A DNA stretch of 56,890 nucleotides, taken from positions 1 to 56,890 of the forward strand of contig DAIQRD010000002.1 in the NCBI GenBank assembly GCA_036786445.1, given 5' to 3'. The notes under the pieces were generated by a model. That model saw nothing but the letters and a program-made list of their open reading frames with translations, was not told the origin of the DNA and ran no database searches. Below, piece by piece: positions 33,701-42,264 of the stretch. How positions within the stretch are numbered: the first letter of the stretch is position 1; each line of letters opens with the position of its first letter. Made by a program: the position numbers and the translations under genes. The stretch comes from JAAZMF01 sp036786445. GTDB taxonomy: Bacteria > Bacillota > Limnochordia > DTU087.

Positions 33701-34960
33701 CTAGAATTCTTCTGGCCGATTTCCAATTTCAACAGGGATGAGGGTCGTGCTATCGTCTTGCCGCATGACCACAAACATCACAGTTTCTCCCGGCTGCAAG
33801 TCCTGAATGGCCTGAGTGAAATCATCGGCAGTACCTATGGTTTTATCTCCTACTTTGCGGACGATGTCATAGGTGGATAGGCCAGCCTTTTCTGCTGGGC
33901 TGCCGGGGATGACCTCCACCAGAATCACACCATTTGTGTCCCGCAACTTGAAATAGCGGGCTACTTCTGGGGTGATATCATTGAAGTAGACTCCTACCCA
34001 GGGCCTGATAGTCTCTTCACGGGTTATTTGCCCATTTTCGATAAGTTCATCTACCACATCTTTAGCGGTATTGATTGGTATGGCAAAACCGATGCCCTGA
34101 GCAGCTGCGTTGACGGCAGTGTTAATACCAATCACTTCGCCCTCGATGTTAATCAAGGGTCCGCCACTATTGCCAGGGTTGATGGCGGCATCAGTTTGCA
34201 CAAGGTTTTCATATACCTTATATTGACGCCTATCTGTATCTGGTATGGTGATTTGGCGCCCCTTGGCGCTCAATACGCCTACTGTTACAGTATGCTCTAA
34301 TTGTTCACCATAGGGATTACCGATGGCAACCACCCATTCACCGGGACGGCTCGTGTCGGAGTCACCTAACTTGACAGTGGGAAGCTTTGTTAGTTCCTCA
34401 GGTTTTTCAATTTGCAGGACCGCTAGGTCCAACTTATAATCGGCTCCAAGCAGCTTGGCATCAACCTCGCCGGAATACTCTGCCGTAGTAATCCTCACCT
34501 TGATCTTCTGGTCTTCGCCGTGGTCTCCCACGACATGCTGGTTGGTGAGAATATATCCTTTTTCATCGATAATAAACCCAGTACCAGCTGAGCGGGGTAC
34601 TGAGTCACTGGGCGGGAGTGGGAACGGGAAAAAGTCGCCAAAGAATTGCCGGAAAAACGGATCTCCGGCAAAGGGATTCTCTTGGCGCTCCACCGGCGGC
34701 CACTCCACAGAGATAAATACGACAGATGGACTTACTTGTTCCGCAATATCCGCGATCAAATACGGGTTCATCCCAGGTAGTAGGCGACTGTCCCTTGCCA
34801 CTGATGTCTCCACAGTACTGCTGGCAAGATCAGCCGATTCGGAGCGGGGCTCCGCCCAAATCAAGCCATGGGTATCAGCAATTTGGCCCACCAAGCCACC
34901 AACAAAGAAAGCTGCTAAAGCAACGACAACCACAGACACCAAACGGCGTTTTCGCATCAT
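33701..34960 (-). CDS. htrA: HtrA-type serine protease with PDZ domain
   Basis: A 419-residue S1C protease. One N-terminal membrane anchor (about 8-27) leads to an external trypsin-like domain with catalytic His142 (TNQHVV), Asp178 (KLDLAV) and Ser265 (NPGNSGGP), then one PDZ domain (about 320-410: LVEVIPGSPAEKAGL). A Phe/Pro-rich loop (DPFFRQFFGDFF) matches the LA loop of the family. It removes misfolded envelope proteins. ATG 34960 or the next codon (34957) can start it; GGAGTG is upstream. There is no adjacent two-component system. Confidence 0.95.
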   Translation of the reverse strand: MMRKRRLVSVVVVALAAFFVGGLVGQIADTHGLIWAEPRSESADLASSTVETSVARDSRLLPGMNPYLIADIAEQVSPSVVFISVEWPPVERQENPFAGDPFFRQFFGDFFPFPLPPSDSVPRSAGTGFIIDEKGYILTNQHVVGDHGEDQKIKVRITTAEYSGEVDAKLLGADYKLDLAVLQIEKPEELTKLPTVKLGDSDTSRPGEWVVAIGNPYGEQLEHTVTVGVLSAKGRQITIPDTDRRQYKVYENLVQTDAAINPGNSGGPLINIEGEVIGINTAVNAAAQGIGFAIPINTAKDVVDELIENGQITREETIRPWVGVYFNDITPEVARYFKLRDTNGVILVEVIPGSPAEKAGLSTYDIVRKVGDKTIGTADDFTQAIQDLQPGETVMFVVMRQDDSTTLIPVEIGNRPEEF

Positions 34961-35076
34961 ATATCCACACTCCTATGCAAAGAGTATTATCTAGCATCAC
35001 TGGCTCCCTAAGCCTAATTATATCCCAAGCAGGACTCGCTGTAAACGGTTTTAGTCAACCATCAAGCAAAAAAGGG

Positions 35077-35106
35077 TTGACATTACCATAGTCGGCAATG
35101 TATGCT
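35077..35106 (+). promoter_or_regulatory. sigma-A promoter of birA-bioY
   Basis: TTGACA (35077-35082), 18 bases, then TATGCT (35101-35106), about 30 bases before the birA start. No clear TTGTTAACC-type BirA dyad was found around it. Confidence 0.65.
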
Positions 35107-35137
35107 AGGGAGCAGCAAAGGATGGGAGATTTGGGCT

Positions 35138-36112
35138 ATGCAGGAGCAAATTGTCGCGGTACTGGCTAGAGCCAGTGAAGAGGGCCAGAGATATGTGTCT
35201 GGCGGACTTATGGCCAAAGAGCTTGGGATCACCCGGGCAGCAGTATGGAAGTACATAGAATCTATCCGACAGGACGGTGCCAAGGTTCTAGCGGCTCCAA
35301 GGCTCGGTTACCGTTTGGCCAATCTGGAGAATGTGCTGCAGGCAGGAGCGGTGCAGATGACTACGTCTATAGTCGGTCGGTCTTATATCTATCTACCAGA
35401 AGTTGATTCTACAAACTCGGAGGCCAAACGCCGCATGCGATCCGGTTGCCGAGATGGACTGGTAATAGTAGCAGAAAATCAGACTGCCGGCAGGGGTCGT
35501 ATGGGACGGAAGTGGCATTCGGTGCCGGGCAAGGGCCTTTACTTTTCGGTGGTTCTGTTTCCAGAGCGTTTGCCCATTAATCGGGCGTCATTGCTTGTTC
35601 CCTTAACAGCGGTGGCAGTGTGTAAGGCAATTATCAATGCTATCGATCTTCCGGTTGTTCTAAAGTGGCCCAATGATCTACTCTATCAAGGCCGGAAGCT
35701 GGGTGGGATTTTACTGGAAGCCGGTGGTGAGGCCGATAGCGTCAAATATGCTATTCTTGGTATTGGTATCAATGCCAACCTTGTAGAAGAGGATATCCCG
35801 CCGGAGCTATCCACCATAGTTACATCGATTAGTCTAGCCCAAGGAAAGCCGGTGGGTCGCCGGACGCTCCTGCAGGAGATCTTGACCTCCCTAGATGCAT
35901 ATTACAATAAGTTCTTCCAACAGGGCTCGGAGGCTTTCCTAGATGAATACCGAGATCTTTGCTGGACTTTGGGAAAGCCTATTAAGTTCCTATGGCAGGA
36001 TCAGACATGGAGCGGGATTGCACAAGGGATCGAATCCGATGGAGGTCTGAGGGTCCAGTTGGAGAATGAAGATATCCTTGTCTTGAGATCAGGTGATGTA
36101 CATTGCATCTAG
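35138..36112 (+). CDS. birA: biotin-protein ligase / biotin repressor BirA
   Basis: A 324-residue bifunctional protein. It has an N-terminal winged helix (YVSGGLMAKELGITRAAVWK), the ligase domain with the biotinyl-AMP loop GRGRMGRKW and KWPNDLL, and a C-terminal SH3-like domain. It joins biotin to carboxylase carrier proteins and, with biotinyl-AMP bound, represses biotin genes. ATG 35138 has GGGAG at nine bases. It overlaps bioY by ten bases, linking biotin use and uptake in one unit. Confidence 0.96.
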   Translation: MQEQIVAVLARASEEGQRYVSGGLMAKELGITRAAVWKYIESIRQDGAKVLAAPRLGYRLANLENVLQAGAVQMTTSIVGRSYIYLPEVDSTNSEAKRRMRSGCRDGLVIVAENQTAGRGRMGRKWHSVPGKGLYFSVVLFPERLPINRASLLVPLTAVAVCKAIINAIDLPVVLKWPNDLLYQGRKLGGILLEAGGEADSVKYAILGIGINANLVEEDIPPELSTIVTSISLAQGKPVGRRTLLQEILTSLDAYYNKFFQQGSEAFLDEYRDLCWTLGKPIKFLWQDQTWSGIAQGIESDGGLRVQLENEDILVLRSGDVHCI

Positions 36113-36672
36113 GCAAAACTCAGCAGATGGTGAGAATCGCTTTATTTAGCACTCTTACGGCCACCGGAGCTTATATCGCATTGCCGTTGCCTTTTACTCC
36201 GGTACCTTTTACGTTACAGCTGTTTTTCACTCTGCTTGCCGGCGTTATGCTCGGCCCTCGCAATGGAGCTATCAGCCAGATCATCTACTTAGCTTTGGGT
36301 ATTGTGGGAGTTCCAGTCTTTGCCGGTGGCACCAGCGGTTTGGGAGTGTTGTTGGGACCAACCGGTGGCTATCTAGTAGGCTTTGTGCTAGGTGCATATG
36401 TGATGGGTGATCTAGGTATTCGTCTACGAGATTGGCGCTGGTCTGCAGCTTGGCGGGGAGTAATCACAGGGATGGCCGGCTTGCTGGTTATTCATGGGTT
36501 TGGTGCTTGGTGGTTGGCATCTGCCCTGCAGATTAGCCTAGGCAGGGCGTTAGCATTGGGTTTCATCCCCTACATAATTCCTGATACCATCAAGTGTGTT
36601 GCAGCGCTCATGGCCGCAGGTGCCGTTGAGAGGGCTAACCCGGATATCTGGGTATCCCCTAGGGTAGATTAG
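36103..36672 (+). CDS. bioY: biotin ECF transporter S component BioY
   Basis: A 189-residue protein with six membrane segments and the BioY motifs LPFTPVPFTLQLFFTLLAG, GGTSGLGVLLGPTGGYL and FIPYIIPDTIKC. TTG 36103 lies inside the birA end with AGGTGA upstream; ATG 36127 is an alternative. It binds biotin and needs the shared Ecf energising module, not in this window. It is the partner of birA in one operon. No bioABDF synthesis genes are present here. Confidence 0.95.
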   Translation: MHLGKTQQMVRIALFSTLTATGAYIALPLPFTPVPFTLQLFFTLLAGVMLGPRNGAISQIIYLALGIVGVPVFAGGTSGLGVLLGPTGGYLVGFVLGAYVMGDLGIRLRDWRWSAAWRGVITGMAGLLVIHGFGAWWLASALQISLGRALALGFIPYIIPDTIKCVAALMAAGAVERANPDIWVSPRVD

Positions 36673-36714
36673 AAACGTTGGAGCATTTCTATTCTACAGG
36701 GGGGATCGCATACC

Positions 36715-36921
36715 ATGTCGCAAAAGGAGAAGGAGCTCAAGCGCTTTGCTGAGGAGTACAGCTATGCTCCGCTTGACGTAGAAGATGGTGTTCAATTACC
36801 TAATATGATGGGATGGATAGGCGGTCTTGATTTCAAGATGCACAGGGCTAGGGTCTTGGAGGAAATCGCGGCAGAGCTGGGAGCAGATGTGAGGAATTTA
36901 CCTGGCCGGGACAAAGATTGA
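36715..36921 (+). CDS. small hypothetical protein
   Basis: A 68-residue soluble protein from ATG 36715 with GGGGGGATC upstream. It has a charged helix, then a middle segment VQLPNMMGWIGGLDF and a basic helix (HRARVLEEIAAELGADV). No family was recognised. It is 42 bases after bioY and ends at a strong terminator, so it is probably the last gene of the birA-bioY unit. Confidence 0.6.
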   Translation: MSQKEKELKRFAEEYSYAPLDVEDGVQLPNMMGWIGGLDFKMHRARVLEEIAAELGADVRNLPGRDKD

Positions 36922-36939
36922 GAAATGCATTGGTTTACC

Positions 36940-36978
36940 AACCCTGACTGAAATGTCCATCATTAGTCAGGGTTTGTT
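36940..36978 (+). terminator. rho-independent terminator after small hypothetical gene
   Basis: AACCCTGACT (36940-36949) pairs with AGTCAGGGTT (36965-36974), followed by TGTTTC. Confidence 0.8.
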
Positions 36979-37098
36979 TCATGTTCAACTAGCAGGATTT
37001 AGGCTCTGAGTAAAGAAAATGTAATGGCAGCCCACTATAGGGCCCATGCAAGAGTCATAAACATAAGCATATTGCATAAGCGAGAGGAGAGAAAGCGA

Positions 37099-38067
37099 GT
37101 GAAGCGAAGTCTAGTTCTGAGTCTAGTTTTGGCATTAGTGTTAAGCTTCGGAGTGGCGGCGGCAGCGGCCCCGAAGTCAGTTATGGTGACAGACGTGGGT
37201 GGCTTAGGAGATCAGTCATTTAACGACGCGGCTTGGCGAGGGCTAGGTAGGGCTAAAGCCGAATTGGGAACGGAAATTGGTGTTGTGGAGTCCAGCATGA
37301 TGACGGACTACGAGCCTAACCTCTCCAATTTGGCAGAGTCCGGGGCTGACTTGATTTGGGCAGTTGGCTTTCTGATGACTGATGCAGTGGAGAATATCGC
37401 TCCATTATATCCGCAGATCAAATTTGGCCTAATTGACGCAGTTGTCGATCAGCCAAACGTACTTTCCTTCACCTTTAAGGATAATGAGGCTTCGTATCTA
37501 GCTGGTGTCTTTGCAGCGCTTTGGAGCAAGACGGGCAAGATCGGTTTCATCGGTGGCATGGATGTGCCTGTTATTGAGCGGTTTGAGGCTGGTTTCCGGG
37601 CAGGCGTTATGGACACTAACCCCGACGCTCAGATTCTCATCGGCTATGCCGGCAATTTCAACGACCCTGGCAAGGGTAAAGAGCTGGCTTTGACCCAGTA
37701 TAATCAGGGAGCAGATATCATCTACCATGCAGCGGGCGCTACTGGTCTGGGCTTGATAGAAGCAGCCAAAGACACCGGCAAATTTGCCATCGGTGTAGAC
37801 TCTGATCAGACTGTGCTAGATCCGCAACACGTTGTGGCTAGCATGCTCAAAAAGGTAGACAATGCTGTGTTCTATGGCGTCGAGGCTATTGTTAACAACG
37901 AGTTCGTTGCTACCCATTTAGAGCTCGGTCTAGCCGAGGGCGGTGTAGGATTGGCCTACTCCAGCGGAGTCGAGATTCCCGCTTCTGTCCAGACGGCAGT
38001 CCAGGCAGCCAACGATGCTATCGTTAGTGGCGAGATTGTAGTACCAAGCACTAGGGCGGAGTTGTAA
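37099..38067 (+). CDS. BMP-family substrate-binding protein of nucleoside ABC importer
   Basis: GTG 37099 follows GAGAGGAGAGAAAG; it gives a clear signal peptide (about 1-23, ending GVAAAAA). The 322-residue mature fold belongs to the Bmp/PnrA nucleoside-binding family: VMVTDVGGLGDQSFND, GFLMTDAVENIA, KTGKIGFIGGMDVPVIERFEAGF and FAIGVDSDQ. No lipobox cysteine is present, unusual for a Gram-positive binding protein. It heads an importer operon with a hairpin before the ATPase gene. The substrate is most likely purine nucleosides or related bases. Confidence 0.9.
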   Translation: MKRSLVLSLVLALVLSFGVAAAAAPKSVMVTDVGGLGDQSFNDAAWRGLGRAKAELGTEIGVVESSMMTDYEPNLSNLAESGADLIWAVGFLMTDAVENIAPLYPQIKFGLIDAVVDQPNVLSFTFKDNEASYLAGVFAALWSKTGKIGFIGGMDVPVIERFEAGFRAGVMDTNPDAQILIGYAGNFNDPGKGKELALTQYNQGADIIYHAAGATGLGLIEAAKDTGKFAIGVDSDQTVLDPQHVVASMLKKVDNAVFYGVEAIVNNEFVATHLELGLAEGGVGLAYSSGVEIPASVQTAVQAANDAIVSGEIVVPSTRAEL

Positions 38068-38101
38068 GAGGCATAAGTGCCGTTGTCTAGTCGATGATAT
38101 G

Positions 38102-38135
38102 GGCCCGATGCTTTGATCCAGGAGCATCGGGCCTT
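38102..38135 (+). terminator. intra-operon hairpin after the binding-protein gene
   Basis: GGCCCGATGCT pairs perfectly with AGCATCGGGCC around a 10-base loop, then TT. It lies between the binding-protein and ATPase genes; such hairpins commonly keep binding protein in excess over the membrane parts. Confidence 0.7.
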
Positions 38136-38234
38136 CCGGTGTCAAACATGGGTGATAGCAAATATTGACTGTGGCACCATCCATTAAGCAAAGCTGTACA
38201 GCACAGTTGAGGAAGATGGGAGTAGGGGTGAGCA

Positions 38235-39782
38235 ATGACCGAAAAAAAGCTACCCATAGTAGAGCTACGAGGCATAACCAAGCTCTTTCCTGGAGTAGTA
38301 GCTAACGATAGAGTTGATATCAAGTTCTATCCCGGGGAAGTGCATGCCCTCCTAGGTGAGAATGGGGCCGGTAAGACAACTTTAATGAACATACTTTATG
38401 GTCTCTACCCACCGGATGCCGGACAGATATTGGTACAGGGCAAATCTCGGACTATCCATAATCCTAATGATGCTCTCTCTTTGGGCATAGGCATGGTGCA
38501 TCAGCATTTCATGCTGGTACCGCCCTTTAGCGTAGCAGAGAATATTGTGTTAGGTCATGAACCAAGGAAGAATCGCTATTTCTTGGACATGGAAAAAGCT
38601 ATTGCCGATGTGGAAGGACTTTCTGTTCGATATGGATTTCAGGTGGATCCCCGGGCTAAGGTCCAAGATATATCCGTGGGGATGCAGCAGCGGGTTGAGA
38701 TTTTGAAAGCCCTTTATCGGGGGGCGGAGGTGTTGATTCTCGATGAGCCCACCGCGGTTTTGACCCCACAAGAAGTAGAAGAGCTTAAGGAGATAACGGA
38801 TAATTTGGCCCGTCAAGGCAAAGCCATTATTTTTATTACCCACAAGCTCCAAGAAGTTATGGCCATGAGCCAACGAATTACAGTTATCCGGAGAGGCCGG
38901 GTAGTAGGCACTGTGGCTACTAGTTCCACCGATCCTGTGGAACTAGCTCGAATGATGGTGGGTAGAGACGTAGTGATGAAGCTCGATAAGGAGCCAGCTA
39001 AGACGGGAGCGGTTGTTCTCCGCATGGATGATGTTTATGCAGAGGATGATCGGCGATTACCGGCTTTGCGGGGGGTCAGTTTACAGGTAAAAGCCGGGGA
39101 GATCGTGGGTGTTGCCGGAGTGGATGGCAATGGACAGAGGGAACTATCGGAGGTACTCATCGGCGCACGCCCGGTTAGTCGTGGTCAGATTTACCTAAAG
39201 AACCAGGACGTGACTAATCTCGACGTAAGAGCCCGTAAAGATATTGGTATGGGCCATATTCCTGAGGATCGGCAGCGGCGGGGGATGATCCTGGATTTTT
39301 CTTTGGCGGAGAATGCCGTTTTGGGTAAGCATCACCGCGCGCCTTTCCAGAAAGGGATTATCCAAGATACAGCCGAGGTGAATGCCTATGGCCAGACGCT
39401 CTTAGCTACCCATGATGTACGGGCGGCGGGAGTGGGGGCAACTGGGGGGTCACTTTCCGGTGGCAATCAGCAGAAGCTGGTAGTAGGGCGAGAGTTAGAT
39501 TCCAATCCGGAGCTGTTGATTGCAGCCCAACCAACCCGAGGACTAGATGTGGGGGCCATTGAATTTGTGCATGGGCGCTTGCTAGAGCAAAGATCAATGG
39601 GCAAAGGAATTCTTCTCATATCCCTGGAGCTAGATGAGCTCCTCGGCTTAAGTGACCGGATTTTGGTTATTTACGAAGGTCAGTTGGTGGCCGAGGTGAA
39701 ACCCGAAGATACTAGCGAGGAGCAGTTAGGGTTCTTGATGACCGGTGGTCAATTGGAGGGGGCGGGGGTGCAGCGAGCATGA
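38235..39782 (+). CDS. double-domain ABC ATPase of nucleoside importer
   Basis: A 515-residue protein with two fused nucleotide-binding domains. The first has Walker A GENGAGKTT, signature SVGMQQRVEI and Walker B LILDEPTAVLT. The second has the degenerate Walker A GVDGNGQRE, the signature LSGGNQQKLVVGREL and AAQPTRGLDVGA; this asymmetry is normal in sugar/nucleoside importers (RbsA/YufO/NupA type). ATG 38235 has GGGGTGAG. It overlaps the first permease gene by four bases. Confidence 0.95.
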   Translation: MTEKKLPIVELRGITKLFPGVVANDRVDIKFYPGEVHALLGENGAGKTTLMNILYGLYPPDAGQILVQGKSRTIHNPNDALSLGIGMVHQHFMLVPPFSVAENIVLGHEPRKNRYFLDMEKAIADVEGLSVRYGFQVDPRAKVQDISVGMQQRVEILKALYRGAEVLILDEPTAVLTPQEVEELKEITDNLARQGKAIIFITHKLQEVMAMSQRITVIRRGRVVGTVATSSTDPVELARMMVGRDVVMKLDKEPAKTGAVVLRMDDVYAEDDRRLPALRGVSLQVKAGEIVGVAGVDGNGQRELSEVLIGARPVSRGQIYLKNQDVTNLDVRARKDIGMGHIPEDRQRRGMILDFSLAENAVLGKHHRAPFQKGIIQDTAEVNAYGQTLLATHDVRAAGVGATGGSLSGGNQQKLVVGRELDSNPELLIAAQPTRGLDVGAIEFVHGRLLEQRSMGKGILLISLELDELLGLSDRILVIYEGQLVAEVKPEDTSEEQLGFLMTGGQLEGAGVQRA

Positions 39783-40888
39783 CATTAGGTGAGGTTCAGA
39801 CAGAGACAGCTCGCCGCTGGGAGCGAGTTTGGATTTCTTTGATGGCGGTATTACTGGCACTTCTAGTGGGAGCTATAGTCATCCTCTGGGCGGGGAGAAA
39901 TCCGTTATTGGCCTATTACGCCCTTTGGAATGCTTCCTTTGGCAGTTGGCGGGGTTTTGGGGAGGCTCTTGTCAGCATTACTCCCCTGATTTTCACCGGG
40001 TTGTCGGTGGCCTTTGCCTTCAGAACGGGCCTGTTTAATATCGGTGCAGAGGGTCAGTTGATCATGGGGCAGATGGGGGCAGCAGTGGCGGGCTACGCGC
40101 TGACTGGGTTACCAGCCATCATCCATGTGCCTTTGGCGTTAATCATTGGTGCCCTGGTAGGCGCTATCTGGGCGGGAATCCCAGGATTCCTGAAGGCACG
40201 GCTCGGGGCCCATGAGGTGATCAACACTATCATGATGAACTATATTGCATTGTATTTCACCCATTACCTTGTAGTGGGGCCCCTCAAGGGCCATAGCTAC
40301 TTGCCTGTGACCAAACAGGTCTTGGACTCAGCGAAGCTATGGCGGTTCATACCACCTACTCGGGCTAACATAGGTTTTTTTGTTGCTTTACTCATGGCTG
40401 CAGTGATTTACTTTATTCTTTGGCGGACAACCCTTGGCTATGAGTGTCGGGCAGTTGGCTTGAACGCAGATGCCGCCGAGTATGCCGGCATCAACGTTTC
40501 CCGCAACCTGGTGTTCTCCATGATGATTAGTGGCGCACTGGCAGGTATGGGAGGCGCTGTTCAGGTTCTGGGGGTCCAACACCGTTTCTACGACCTATTT
40601 GGGTTTACTGGGTACGGATTTGACGGTATCGCGGTAGCCCTCCTGGGCAACAACCACCCCTTGGGTGTCATAGCGGGAGCATCGCTTTTTGGCATACTGG
40701 CAAGGGGTTCCCAGAACATGCAGAGTATGGCCCAGGTGCCTAAGGAAGTCATTGGGATAGTACAGGCAGCTGTGGTACTCTTCATAACCGCGGATTACCT
40801 CATGCGGAAGCTGCTCCATTGGCGTCAACGGGCAGGAAGACAGACAGCGGATGCAATGGGCAAATCGGTGGGGAGGGATGGCAAGTGA
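39779..40888 (+). CDS. nucleoside ABC importer permease 1
   Basis: A 369-residue membrane protein of the BPD_transp_2 family (YufP/NupB type) with about ten segments. Typical motifs are FNIGAEGQLIMGQ near residue 85 and GLNADAAEYAGIN in the coupling loop. Its ATG overlaps the ATPase gene stop and its own stop overlaps the next permease start (GTGA), so the three genes are translated together. Confidence 0.93.
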   Translation: MTLGEVQTETARRWERVWISLMAVLLALLVGAIVILWAGRNPLLAYYALWNASFGSWRGFGEALVSITPLIFTGLSVAFAFRTGLFNIGAEGQLIMGQMGAAVAGYALTGLPAIIHVPLALIIGALVGAIWAGIPGFLKARLGAHEVINTIMMNYIALYFTHYLVVGPLKGHSYLPVTKQVLDSAKLWRFIPPTRANIGFFVALLMAAVIYFILWRTTLGYECRAVGLNADAAEYAGINVSRNLVFSMMISGALAGMGGAVQVLGVQHRFYDLFGFTGYGFDGIAVALLGNNHPLGVIAGASLFGILARGSQNMQSMAQVPKEVIGIVQAAVVLFITADYLMRKLLHWRQRAGRQTADAMGKSVGRDGK

Positions 40889-41814
40889 ATATCTCGGAAT
40901 TGTTTAGTGCAGCTCTATTCAGCGCTACTTTGCGGATGGCCACCCCTTTGATTTTCGCCTCCTTAGGTGGGGTTTTCTCAGAGCGCTCCGGCATCGTGAA
41001 TATCGCTCTGGAAGGTATCATGTTGGTGGGAGCCTTCGCGGGTATGGTGGTGTCGTACTACACACAGAACCCTTGGCTAGGCGTATTGGTGGCCATGTTA
41101 GCTGGGGGCGTTGTATCTTTAATCCTGGCCATCAACAGTATAGCGCTGAAGGCCAACCAAGTGGTGACTGGGGTGGCCATCAACATCTTTGCCTTGGGTA
41201 TTACCGGCTTCATGTTACGGCGCCTTTTTGGTCATGCCGGCCAGTCTCCATCAGTTGCCAAGTTAGCTGATTGGTCGATACCTATAGTGAAGGATTTGCC
41301 GGTGTTGGGGCCCATTCTGGGCAAACACACACCACCGGTATACTTGGCATTGCTAGCGGCGTTCCTTTCCCATGTGGTACTTAATAAGACGGCTTTGGGG
41401 CTCCGGATCCGGGCAGTAGGTGAGCATCCCCGGGCGGCAGATACCATGGGAGTCGATGTCTTCAAGATCCAGTATCTGTGCGTTTTTATTAGTGGACTTC
41501 TGGGTGGATTGGGTGGTGCTACCTTGTCTTTGGGTCTGCTGAGCTCTTTTGTGGAGAATATGACTGCCGGGCGGGGATTCATCGCTCTAGCGGCCATGAT
41601 TTTCGGCAAATGGACACCTTTGGGAGCCCTGTTAGCCTGTCTCTTCTTTGGCTATGCCGATGCTTTGCAGATGTTGGCTCAGACTCTTGGAATTGTGCTC
41701 ATCCCCAGGGAATTCATCCTGATGTTACCCTATCTACTGACCATGGCTGTGCTGGCGGGAGTAATCGGTCGGGCAGTTCCGCCAGCTGCAGAGGGTAAGC
41801 CTTACGAGCGCTAG
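40885..41814 (+). CDS. nucleoside ABC importer permease 2
   Basis: A 309-residue second permease (YufQ/NupC type). GTG 40885 has GGGAGGG seven bases upstream; the longer frame from 40819 lies inside the previous gene. Motifs are GIVNIALEGIMLVGAF and RAVGEHPRAADTMGVDV, paired with those of permease 1 as expected for the heterodimeric channel. It ends the operon at a rho-independent terminator. Confidence 0.93.
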   Translation: MNISELFSAALFSATLRMATPLIFASLGGVFSERSGIVNIALEGIMLVGAFAGMVVSYYTQNPWLGVLVAMLAGGVVSLILAINSIALKANQVVTGVAINIFALGITGFMLRRLFGHAGQSPSVAKLADWSIPIVKDLPVLGPILGKHTPPVYLALLAAFLSHVVLNKTALGLRIRAVGEHPRAADTMGVDVFKIQYLCVFISGLLGGLGGATLSLGLLSSFVENMTAGRGFIALAAMIFGKWTPLGALLACLFFGYADALQMLAQTLGIVLIPREFILMLPYLLTMAVLAGVIGRAVPPAAEGKPYER

Positions 41815-41850
41815 TTCAGGAGGAACATGGGCATTCCATAGAGCTATTCT

Positions 41851-41890
41851 AAGGATGGGCAAGACCGAAGGTTTTTGCCCATCCTTTTGG
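41851..41890 (+). terminator. rho-independent terminator after nucleoside importer operon
   Basis: AAGGATGGGCAA (41851-41862) pairs perfectly with TTGCCCATCCTT (41875-41886), followed by TTGG. Confidence 0.85.
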
Positions 41891-41939
41891 GGCAAAACAA
41901 CCATCGTCGGCCAACAGCAAACAGGCGCTGAAAATAGTC

Positions 41940-41969
41940 TTGACGGGTGCGGATTGCCTATGGTATACT
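41940..41969 (+). promoter_or_regulatory. sigma-A promoter of tRNA-Leu
   Basis: TTGACG (41940-41945), 18 bases, then TATACT (41964-41969), with the tRNA starting 30 bases further on. Confidence 0.75.
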
Positions 41970-41998
41970 CAGTGTTGCTTAAATAGACTTGGGATTTT

Positions 41999-42084
41999 GC
42001 GGGCGTGGCGGAATTGGCAGACGCGCTAGACTTAGGATCTAGTGGGTTTCTCCTGTGAGAGTTCGAGTCTCTCCGCCCGCACCA
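41999..42084 (+). tRNA. tRNA-Leu (anticodon UAG)
   Basis: Acceptor GCGGGCG (41999-42005) pairs with CGCCCGC (42074-42080). The anticodon stem CTAGA/TCTAG encloses loop CTTAGGA with TAG in the middle. There is a long class II variable arm, the T arm AGAG-TTCGAGT-CTCT, and an encoded ACCA 3' end. It is 86 bases long, as usual for tRNA-Leu, and reads CUA codons. Confidence 0.97.
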
Positions 42085-42264
42085 CTACTTATTATGGTAT
42101 ATTTGCAGGGGAAAACCGGATTGCGACATGATTTTGCTCCAACTGCAGCCTGTTGGGACCACTCGGGAGTTGTGGCCAGATGAACAGGCTCTTTGTGTTG
42201 TTCGGGCGAGGGAGCACATATTTCAAATAAATTAGACGCCGAGTCAGAGAGGGTAGGTTTTTTC

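Noticed and set aside
35041..35066. AACGG...TCAACC as a possible BirA operator before birA
   Set aside because: The half-sites do not match the TTGTTAACC-type consensus or spacing well enough.
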